Assembly: GCA_002298145.1 (NCBI GenBank)
Contig: DBMP01000017.1
Location: forward strand, 62,001 to 126,000
Direction: 5' to 3'
Source: Spartobacteria bacterium UBA695
GTDB taxonomy: Bacteria; Verrucomicrobiota; Verrucomicrobiia; Chthoniobacterales; Chthoniobacteraceae
DNA: 64,000 nt
Shown here: positions 34,123-42,017 of the stretch, one piece after another
How positions within the stretch are numbered: position 1 is the stretch's first letter
Layout: each line of letters starts with the position of its first letter
Made by a program: the position numbers and the translations under genes
Notes under the pieces: model-generated
Told to the model about the DNA's origin: nothing
Seen by the model: only the letters and a program-made list of their open reading frames with translations
The model's database searches: none

Positions 34123-35115
34123 TCAGGCTGATTTTCCGAGGATTAGCGGCAGCGCTTCCATGAGGGTGCCGACTTTTCCGGAGAGGAATGGATTGGAGCC
34201 GCTGCGGTCGATGTTGCCGCCGGTGAGGCCTAAGGCGGCGAACCCGGCAAGCCGAATGGAGACGACGCCTGCGCCGGAGTCCTCCATGCCGATGACGCGG
34301 TGGCGTCGCGAGGGGTTGATGCCGAGGCCGACGCGGGCGGTTTCGGCGTAGAGCCATGGGTGGGGCTTGGGCTCCAGTTCGCCGAGTGTCCCGGCCTGGC
34401 CCTTGCGGATGGCGTGCCCGGCGCTGATGATGGCGTCGTAAAATTCGAGCGGATCGCCCATTTTCAGTGTGCGGAAGGCGGAGAGGATTTCCGGCCAGGC
34501 TTTTTCGTACAATCCGGAGGTGACGAGGCCTATTTTGATCCCGTTTTCTTTGAGCTTGTAGAGGAATTCGTCGAGGCCAGGAGCGGGTTCGAAGGCGTTG
34601 GGCCGTCCGCGCCCGGCTATAATCTCGGCCATTTCGTGGTGGACGATGTCGAAGTAGTGGCAGCGGGCTTCTTCGACGGTTTTATTCGGGCAATACTTCC
34701 GGACGCAGTAGCTCAAATGCTCGCTGACTGAGTGGCCGGAGACGTGCGGTTCGTCTGCTGCTTCGAGCTGAAATTTTGCGTTGCCCAGCAGCCGGGCTGT
34801 GGTTTGTTCGATGACCCAGATCCAGAAATGTTCGCTATGGACGCTGGTGCCGTCCAGGTCCATCAAGACGGCTTCCGCCGGACCTTCGAAGGTGGCGGGT
34901 TCCAGCGGGTAGAGGGCCGGGTAGCCCATTTTGGAGTTGATGTAGACGAGGGTTTTCTGCTCGAAAACGATCAGCTCTGCCACGCGATCTTGCGGGGTGT
35001 AGATGGCTTGTACGCCTTCCTCTCCGATGCGGAAAAGGCCGTTCCCGGCGGTTTCGAGAGGGATGAAGTCGCGGGCCAGCGTTTCGGGGTCCGAGGTGAT
35101 TCCGGGGAGGTTCAT
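34123..35115 (-). CDS. HAD-superfamily hydrolase with N-terminal extension
   Basis: A 330-aa protein. The HAD phosphatase domain begins near residue 85 with Leu-Met-Asp-Leu-Asp-Gly-Thr (nucleophile and acid Asp), has a helical cap, a Val-Thr-Ser-Gly motif near 200, and ends with Gly-Met-Glu-Asp-Ser-Gly-Ala-Gly (metal-binding). This is the beta-phosphoglucomutase/sugar phosphatase type. The first 80 residues form an unrecognised domain. The start overlaps the stop of the GH38-like gene by one base (TAATG). It probably acts on a phosphorylated sugar released in the same pathway. Confidence 0.82.
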   Translation of the reverse strand: MNLPGITSDPETLARDFIPLETAGNGLFRIGEEGVQAIYTPQDRVAELIVFEQKTLVYINSKMGYPALYPLEPATFEGPAEAVLMDLDGTSVHSEHFWIWVIEQTTARLLGNAKFQLEAADEPHVSGHSVSEHLSYCVRKYCPNKTVEEARCHYFDIVHHEMAEIIAGRGRPNAFEPAPGLDEFLYKLKENGIKIGLVTSGLYEKAWPEILSAFRTLKMGDPLEFYDAIISAGHAIRKGQAGTLGELEPKPHPWLYAETARVGLGINPSRRHRVIGMEDSGAGVVSIRLAGFAALGLTGGNIDRSGSNPFLSGKVGTLMEALPLILGKSA

Positions 35116-37889
35116 TAGGCGAGGTGCAGGCGGAGGGTGACGATTTTTTTGGCTTCGACGGAGAGCGCCAGTTGGTTGCCCGCAGGTTGCAGGTCGGCGA
35201 TGGGGCTTTCGTCCATTCGGCTGCGGGTCGCTTTGGCAATGCAGCGGTTGAAGGCGAGCGTGGTGGGTTGGGTGGTTGTTGCCGGGTTGAAGAGGCGCAC
35301 GATGAGCCCATCGCCGTCCTCGGCTTGTTTGACCGCGCTGACGTGCAGGAGGGTGTTATCCAATGTGAATAGGCCGCCCTCATGCGGTAGCGTGCCGTGG
35401 CCGCGCCCGGTCATGATGAGGCGCAGCGGTTCGTTGGCTTGCGTGGCTTCGGTGAGGAGCGCGTTCTGCTGCCAGTCGCCCGCTCCGGCGAAGATCGAGT
35501 AGGCGAAGGTCTGCTTGCCGAGGCACTGGATGCCTTCATCGGGAAGCTCGGTGACTTTCTCTTCGCTGACGGCCAGCTTGATGCGGCAGGCGCGCAGGAG
35601 GGTTAGCGAAAGGGTGCGCGCGTCGTCCTCAAGTACCTCGTATTCGAAGAGGCCTTTGGGAAGGATGGCCAGGCAGTCGCGGCCGTCGTCCAGGCTGGCA
35701 AAGGTTTGCAGCGGTTGCGCGCCGAAGGCTTCCTCGACCCAGCCGGTGGAGTCGGGAAGGGCGATGGGCCGCTCGACAACGTCGAAGTGGGTGTCGGAAA
35801 CGCTCTGGTTGGTCTGGATGCCGGAGGGGAGATTGGCGCGCAGGAGGTGGTCCTTGGCGGTGTTATCGAGGATGAGTGTGACTTCGAGGCGCTGTGAGCT
35901 TTTTTTGAGGCGGTACTCCACGCGCACCGGGATGCGGGTCAACTGGCTGCTGCGGCCCTTGCCGTCGCCGTAATCGACGGGCACCTCGAATCCGTACACC
36001 GCCTCGATGCAGCCGACCAGGGGGCCGTTTTCCTTGATCGAAAGTACGGCGCGGGCTCCGAGGCTGTTGTATTTGCGGTCGAACGCGGGCGCGACGTGTT
36101 TCCATGCGTTGCCGCACTCGCCCTGGCTGGTCAGGTAGTTGAGCTGTCGGTAGGTCCGGCCGGTTTTTTTGCAGGAAAGATCGACGGTGCCGTTTGCGTT
36201 GACGGTGGCGCGCAGGAATTCGTTTTCCAGCGTTGTGTCGTTGGCCGCGATGGATGCGCGTGAGCGGAGTTCCGCCGGTTCGGGCAGGATCGTGTAGGCG
36301 CGGTAGCCGAGGCCGGGCAGGTTGTTGAATTTGGCGTAAAATTTGATCCGGTTGGAAGCGACGATGCGCGGCACTTCCCAAATGCTGTCCACAAATGAGC
36401 TCGATTTTTCCGAGCTGATGGCCTGGCGCTCTACGCTGGCGTCGGACGGGGCTTCGAGCCGGGCGGCCTTGGCTTTGTAGCGGGCGGGGATTTCGAGATC
36501 GACCATTGCGATGGCGTCCCGCTCCACGGGCAGGCTGTTGAAGACGATGAGCTGCATGGCCCCTTTTTCCTGGCCCTCGGGCGAGAGGTTCCTGGCGATG
36601 TGACACAGGGCGTCTTCGGTGACGATGTCGGCGATGTCGATGGCTTTGGCGTAGCGCCCGGCCATTTCTTCGCAAACGGCATCGGGTGCGCAGCCGCCGT
36701 TGGCGTCGTGGGTGTGATTGGAAAGGAGTACCCCCCAGCCCCGGTCGAGGTAGCGCTTCGGGTAGGGCATTCCGTAGGACGCGGCCATGGCGGCCAGGGG
36801 CTCGGCGAGGTATACCAGGGCGCCGGTAGCGGCGAAGTCTTTTTGCTTTAGGTAGGTACGGGCGCTGACGGTGCCGGGGAAGAGGAAGGTCCACATGCCT
36901 TCCTTTAGGTAGGAGCGGCGCTCGCCTTTGAGGACGGTCATCTGGCTGCGGTCGAGGTGTTTTTCTGCTTCCTTCCAGAACCCTTCGAGGTCGGTGTGTT
37001 CGATCTCGTATTGGCCCGCGAGGAGTTCCTGCGCGTCTTTGATGATTTGGGATTCGAGGGGGTAGGCGACGGAGATATCGTGCCCGTTCATGGCCAGGAA
37101 TACGGGCGTTGTAAAGTGCCGCCCCTCGCGCTGGACCATTTCTTCTATGGCCTGCTTGAGCTTGGATTTATCGTAGGCTGCTTCCGGGGCTTGGAGGTCG
37201 AAGGAGAGATCCTCGCCCGCGAGGCCATCGGCGATGCGCACGGGTGCTTCGTCGTGCTGGTCCCAGTCGTAGTCTTTGCTAAAGAGGGCGTTGGCGGTGA
37301 CGACGCGGTGTACTTGGTAATACCAGTTGTAGCGGCAGTAGATGGCGAACCGGCTGGCGGTGATTTGCGTGCCGTCCGGCGCTTCCCAGATCCACTCGGC
37401 GGGGGCTTCGTGGTGCGAGATGCCGCGGTAAAACATCATGTATTTTTGCCCAAAGTCGGCGAGGATTTGCGGGAGTTGGCCCGTCTGCCCCCACGAGGAG
37501 GGGGTGTAGGCGACGGTGCCGACTTGGCCGCCATAGCTTTCCACGGTTTTGCGGCCCCAGAGGAAATTGCGAACCAGGCTTTCCTGTCCGATGCTGAACT
37601 CCTCCGGCAGGGTATAGTAGGGCCCGAGGATCAATCGGTGCGATTTGACGAGCTCGGCGACCAATGCGCGGCGCTCCGGGCGCATTTCCAGGTAGTCGTC
37701 GATCATGATGGAATGGCCGTCCATCGTGAAGGAGGCGTAGCCGGGGTCTTTTTCCAGGATATCGAGCGTGGTATCCAGCATGGTCAGGAGGCGGCGGCGC
37801 GTTTTTTCAAACGTGCGGCGGAATTCCCGGTCCCAGTGGGTGTTGGATACGACCTTGATTTGCTTGATGTGGGAGGCGTTCGGTTTGAT
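35115..37889 (-). CDS. GH38-like alpha-mannosidase with non-canonical start
   Basis: A GH38-type protein of about 924 aa. The N-terminal zinc motif Ser-Asn-Thr-His-Trp-Asp-Arg-Glu-Phe is encoded at about 37815-37845, upstream of the first in-frame ATG (37781), yet no ATG, GTG or TTG occurs between it and the in-frame TAG at about 37920. ATC 37889 (followed by Lys-Pro-Asn-Ala-Ser-His-Ile-Lys) or ATT 37901 are the only start-like codons; a mutated ATG is likely. In the segment where GH38 enzymes carry the catalytic Asp (PDxFG), this protein has Thr-Pro-Ser-Ser-Trp-Gly-Gln-Thr-Gly-Gln-Leu-Pro-Gln. The C-terminal metal His in Asn-His-Thr-His-Asp is kept. Activity is therefore uncertain. Confidence 0.72.
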   Translation of the reverse strand: MKPNASHIKQIKVVSNTHWDREFRRTFEKTRRRLLTMLDTTLDILEKDPGYASFTMDGHSIMIDDYLEMRPERRALVAELVKSHRLILGPYYTLPEEFSIGQESLVRNFLWGRKTVESYGGQVGTVAYTPSSWGQTGQLPQILADFGQKYMMFYRGISHHEAPAEWIWEAPDGTQITASRFAIYCRYNWYYQVHRVVTANALFSKDYDWDQHDEAPVRIADGLAGEDLSFDLQAPEAAYDKSKLKQAIEEMVQREGRHFTTPVFLAMNGHDISVAYPLESQIIKDAQELLAGQYEIEHTDLEGFWKEAEKHLDRSQMTVLKGERRSYLKEGMWTFLFPGTVSARTYLKQKDFAATGALVYLAEPLAAMAASYGMPYPKRYLDRGWGVLLSNHTHDANGGCAPDAVCEEMAGRYAKAIDIADIVTEDALCHIARNLSPEGQEKGAMQLIVFNSLPVERDAIAMVDLEIPARYKAKAARLEAPSDASVERQAISSEKSSSFVDSIWEVPRIVASNRIKFYAKFNNLPGLGYRAYTILPEPAELRSRASIAANDTTLENEFLRATVNANGTVDLSCKKTGRTYRQLNYLTSQGECGNAWKHVAPAFDRKYNSLGARAVLSIKENGPLVGCIEAVYGFEVPVDYGDGKGRSSQLTRIPVRVEYRLKKSSQRLEVTLILDNTAKDHLLRANLPSGIQTNQSVSDTHFDVVERPIALPDSTGWVEEAFGAQPLQTFASLDDGRDCLAILPKGLFEYEVLEDDARTLSLTLLRACRIKLAVSEEKVTELPDEGIQCLGKQTFAYSIFAGAGDWQQNALLTEATQANEPLRLIMTGRGHGTLPHEGGLFTLDNTLLHVSAVKQAEDGDGLIVRLFNPATTTQPTTLAFNRCIAKATRSRMDESPIADLQPAGNQLALSVEAKKIVTLRLHLA

Positions 37890-38137
37890 AGGACAAGAAA
37901 TGGGTTGGGGGTTATGGGGCTAGCAGCGGAGTCAGGCTAGCGTTAGTGAGGATTAAGGCTCCATAGGTGAAACGCTCAGAAATTTGACCTTTCCGCCCAT
38001 TGTGAAGTCTCCCAGGCCCGCAATCTGGGCGAAAATATCAAGAGGAAGGGCGTTTCTCCCATGGTAAATCCGAGGCGCGTATTTATAGTGCTGGCGTTGT
38101 TCAAACCGTAAATTCCCTCCCGAGCAATTTCCCCACA

Positions 38138-41100
38138 ATGAAGCTAATTCAAGCGATTCTGGTTTGTTGCGCCCTCACGAAGCTTTCTGCGCAATCCTTG
38201 CCGCCTTTTGTCCCCTTGGTGCCAGCCTCAACCAGCGAGGTGAAGAGCACAAAGGTCAGCGCGGTGAATGTTGACTGTTTTTCTGGCGATAAATCCCAAC
38301 TCTGGGCTGTTGATCCCGCTCCCGCGGGAGATGCGTCAAAGGTGTTTTCGTTGGGCGACTTTGACGGGAAGCAGGCGTTAAAACTTTCGGTGGGGAGTTT
38401 TGAACCGGATAAGACGATGGTGCGGATTCTCCTGCCTGGAGGAGCCTCGGCAAACGGCGATCTATGGGCCAAGAGCCGGGTGACTTATATCTCCTTTCTT
38501 TGTAAAGGCAGCCACCCTGCGGAGATGTATCTTTATCTATTTAAGAAAGGGAAACCTTTTACGAAGGTGGGATTCGCTGTGTCCACTGGGGATTGGCAGA
38601 AGGTGATTATTCCGATTCAGCAATTCGGCCTCAAGGGGAGCACGGGTGGCATTGATGGGCTCGGGTTCCGGGTGAACGGCTCGGCGCAGGAGGGGGATGC
38701 GGATGTGGAGACGAAAGCGGAGAAGTCTGCCAATGCGGAGGTGGAGATTAGTGCGGTTTCGCTAGGGGTCATGCCTTTTACCGAAGACATGTTTAAAAAG
38801 CAGAGTGTTGCCATCAGCTTGCTGGGCGACTGGCGGTTTTCTCCTGACGCTGAGGATCGGGGGTTGAAGGCGCAGTGGTATGCGGATGCGATGGATGATT
38901 CGGGCTGGAGTGTCCTCAAGTCGGGCTTGAGCTGGCAGGAGCAAGGGGTGAGCCTGTACGGATATGGATGGTACCGGCAAAAAATCTCCGTTCCCAAGGA
39001 GGCTCAGGGGCTGCCGTTGGTACTGGACCTTACGAAGATGCCTTCGGATGATGATGTCTGGTTCAACGGAACACGTATCGGCGGGTTTAAGGGGGAGTAT
39101 AAATACAATGTCTGGCTGACTCGGAGTTACGTGGTTCCGCCCTCGCTCATCCGCTATGGAGCGGAGAACACCATTGCACTGCGGCTGTGGGGTGGGCATT
39201 TGACGTTCATTGGCAATAAGAGCGGCCTCATCGCCGGGCCTCTTGTGGCGACCTTTGATCCCTATCATGTCAGCTTCCGGGAGCCGGGGAAGGAGGCCGT
39301 TCCCGCTGAGTTGTTTGATCTTTCCGACGCCCAAAGAGGCAAGCCGTTTGATATCATTATTCCGTTCCCTGGCGCGGTCATGAAGGAAAAGGGGACTCAG
39401 CTGAACTACCGGTTGACCGATTACGGCGGGAGGCAAATCAAAGCCGGGAAAATTCCGCTCGCCGCTACAGCCAACGGTAATGCGGAAGCCGTGATTTCCA
39501 TCGACCGCGCGCTGTCGCAGACGGTCTATCTGCGCGGACGTATGCGGGCCACTCTGATCGTGGAAGACGACGCGGGGAACCCGATTTTCTCGGGCAACAA
39601 GGCGCTCGATCACCTGAAGTTTGAAAAGCGGGATGAGACGGCGCTGCCTGCGCTGCCGGAGAAATTTGAGGACACTCCCTACGGAAAGCTCAAGCTGGTG
39701 GACGAGATCGACTGCTCCACGCCGCTCTCGACTGAGACGCATCCCTATGTTCAGGGCGGCTTTAGTCATTCGTCCAGCCGTCAGCCTCCCGGCGATCCGG
39801 TGGATGTTAAAGTCTCCGACATCCTCGGGAAAAAAGCGCGCGAAAGCGGCAACGGCTGGTTTGCCTACCGCGTGGGCAGCGGCAAGCTCACGCCGCATAA
39901 AACCTATCTACTTCGGATGGAATACCCGGAGGACAAGCCACGCTTTGCCCCCATCGAGATCCAGACGGGCCAGAATTTCATGGACGTTGGGTGGAAAAAC
40001 GGCACCGGCCCGGATGGAGTCTACGATAACTGGCCGCTCAGCAAAACCTGGCAGTGGTATGACGTCATTGTCCCCGTGGGCGACAGAACCGTTGGCACCG
40101 GTGGTACGGGAACCGCTCCGGCGGAGAACGGTTTCTGGGTCTATTTCATGAACAAAATCGAGACCACTAAGGGGTACTACACTATGTGGTCCGGAGGTCC
40201 GGCGGTAGCCCGGATGAAGCTCTACGAGATCGACGCGGAAAAGAACGCTCCCGTTATTCGGCGGCCCCAGGGATTGCCCACCCGCACGCTTGGGCTCGAT
40301 TGGGAACGCCAGCCTGATCACGATCCCGCCGACTTTGTTCAATATGCCAAGCTGATGGGCTATAGCTCGATCTCCCCCATCATGCTCAAGTGGCATTTCG
40401 ACAATTACGCCGCCCCTTTGAACGGATACACGTCCATTATCGTGGATGACAAATTTTATTGGGCAAAGAAAGTTTACGACCCTGCCACGGGGGAAAAGGC
40501 CGCATCGCCGATTCCGGGCAAAAAGACACAGCACGAACGCTACCTTGAAGCGACCAAAAAATGGGGCCTCGACTATATTCCCCGCTTTGAATGGGGTGGC
40601 TCCATGGATCTGCCCGTCGAGGCGAGGGCCATCGACGTTTCGGGCGAACCCGCCAAGCCCAACCGGTTTGCTCAGTGGTGCACCGATATCCTCAACCCTC
40701 TCGCCTGGGATGACTTGAAGAAGCTGATGGACAACCTCTTTATCCCCTATGCCAAGGACAACCCTCAGCTGATGGGCGCGCTGTGGCGGATCCGCTGCAA
40801 CCGCGTGCCGATTAGCTACGCGAAGGCGAATATTGAGCTGTTTGCAAAGGAAACGAATACGACGTTGCCCCCGGGAGGCGATGCCATGGCCCGGGCCTGG
40901 GCCGCCGGGGAGATGCGCATGAAATATGACGCATGGTGGCATCAGAAACGGGCAGAATTCCACATCAAGCTAGTCAAATTACTTCAAAGCTACCGGCCGG
41001 ACTTGGAGCTCTATTACTATAACTGGGATGAAGACAAGTTTGCCTTGATCCAGCCCTGCACGACGGCCTGGGCCTTCATTGCCACGGTGGTCAAACCTCC

Positions 41101-41845
41101 GCCCCAAGGTGGCAAAGCCCGCTACATGAATGAAGAAGCGTCCCGGGCCAAATACACGGCAGCGGATTATATCGAAGTCATGCGGACCGGCAACTTCGGC
41201 CCTGTGAGCGGGAGTGGGCACTTCGACCGCGCCGACTATGGCATCCGGCCCGAACTTTACAAGGGGGTCAAGGGTATCCAGATCTTTGCCCCAGCTAACT
41301 TCCTGTGCTATGCGAACCTGCCGGACTATTTGAATTACTTCAAAACCGATGACGGCCTGGCTGTAAGCAATGTCGTGGCATACGATGAGATCGGGTCCCG
41401 TTCGATCAATTCAAAATACGAAGGCAACATGATCACTCCTGCCGGGCCCGCTTTCAGCATGGCGCTGGAGCTTCTGCCCTATTTCCATAGTGACGCCCGG
41501 ACGCTTAACTATACGGTCTATACCTATGGGCGTGGTTTTGCTGATGCGCATCGCCGCTTTGCCCAGGCCTTCCTGGCGCTCCCTGCGATTCCGGGGACGG
41601 TGGTGGATCAGGCCGACAAGGACTTGAAGGTGCGCACCTATGCCTCGCCGGGCGGTACCTATGTCGGCGTCGCCTACAAGGGGTATGCCTCGAAGAAGCT
41701 TAGCTTTAAAATTCCCTCGACGGCCGGAGCCAAAATCACCGATCTAGTGACCGGACAACCGGTATCGGCGAAAGCCTCCGGGAACACCCTGGAGTTTGAA
41801 ATTCCATCGGGGCCGATGGAGTTAAACGCCTACCTTATCCAATAA
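38138..41845 (+). CDS. Large secreted putative glycoside hydrolase
   Basis: A 1235-aa secreted protein with signal peptide (residues 1-19, Leu-Ser-Ala-Gln). Visible parts are a jelly-roll, carbohydrate-binding-like region (about 45-215), a GH2-type sugar-binding fold (about 228-385; Leu-Leu-Gly-Asp-Trp-Arg-Phe...Asp-Asp-Asp-Val-Trp-Phe-Asn-Gly-Thr-Arg-Ile-Gly), a beta-rich middle (about 385-690), and a C-terminal likely TIM-barrel (about 700-1150) beginning Thr-Leu-Gly-Leu-Asp-Trp-Glu-Arg. Acidic candidates such as Arg-Phe-Glu-Trp-Gly-Gly and Tyr-Asn-Trp-Asp-Glu-Asp are present, but I could not place it in a known GH family. It is transcribed divergently from the GH38-like operon. Confidence 0.7.
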   Translation: MKLIQAILVCCALTKLSAQSLPPFVPLVPASTSEVKSTKVSAVNVDCFSGDKSQLWAVDPAPAGDASKVFSLGDFDGKQALKLSVGSFEPDKTMVRILLPGGASANGDLWAKSRVTYISFLCKGSHPAEMYLYLFKKGKPFTKVGFAVSTGDWQKVIIPIQQFGLKGSTGGIDGLGFRVNGSAQEGDADVETKAEKSANAEVEISAVSLGVMPFTEDMFKKQSVAISLLGDWRFSPDAEDRGLKAQWYADAMDDSGWSVLKSGLSWQEQGVSLYGYGWYRQKISVPKEAQGLPLVLDLTKMPSDDDVWFNGTRIGGFKGEYKYNVWLTRSYVVPPSLIRYGAENTIALRLWGGHLTFIGNKSGLIAGPLVATFDPYHVSFREPGKEAVPAELFDLSDAQRGKPFDIIIPFPGAVMKEKGTQLNYRLTDYGGRQIKAGKIPLAATANGNAEAVISIDRALSQTVYLRGRMRATLIVEDDAGNPIFSGNKALDHLKFEKRDETALPALPEKFEDTPYGKLKLVDEIDCSTPLSTETHPYVQGGFSHSSSRQPPGDPVDVKVSDILGKKARESGNGWFAYRVGSGKLTPHKTYLLRMEYPEDKPRFAPIEIQTGQNFMDVGWKNGTGPDGVYDNWPLSKTWQWYDVIVPVGDRTVGTGGTGTAPAENGFWVYFMNKIETTKGYYTMWSGGPAVARMKLYEIDAEKNAPVIRRPQGLPTRTLGLDWERQPDHDPADFVQYAKLMGYSSISPIMLKWHFDNYAAPLNGYTSIIVDDKFYWAKKVYDPATGEKAASPIPGKKTQHERYLEATKKWGLDYIPRFEWGGSMDLPVEARAIDVSGEPAKPNRFAQWCTDILNPLAWDDLKKLMDNLFIPYAKDNPQLMGALWRIRCNRVPISYAKANIELFAKETNTTLPPGGDAMARAWAAGEMRMKYDAWWHQKRAEFHIKLVKLLQSYRPDLELYYYNWDEDKFALIQPCTTAWAFIATVVKPPPQGGKARYMNEEASRAKYTAADYIEVMRTGNFGPVSGSGHFDRADYGIRPELYKGVKGIQIFAPANFLCYANLPDYLNYFKTDDGLAVSNVVAYDEIGSRSINSKYEGNMITPAGPAFSMALELLPYFHSDARTLNYTVYTYGRGFADAHRRFAQAFLALPAIPGTVVDQADKDLKVRTYASPGGTYVGVAYKGYASKKLSFKIPSTAGAKITDLVTGQPVSAKASGNTLEFEIPSGPMELNAYLIQ

Positions 41846-42017
41846 AACCGCCCTAATGGGCGAAAATGGAAATTTTGTGAGCGGATTAGCTATGGCGATT
41901 CGCTGAGGATTTCTTAAGTATTATATAAGCCTATTCCGGTCTGGATTGGCAAAAAGTAGCTCTTGCCTTCGCGACCTGAAGTCATTTGTCAAAACACCCT
42001 GCAACCTACCCCTTCTT

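Noticed and set aside
41846..41890. Terminator after the large glycoside hydrolase (CGCCC-TAAT-GGGCG)
   Set aside because: The stem is short and not followed by a T run.
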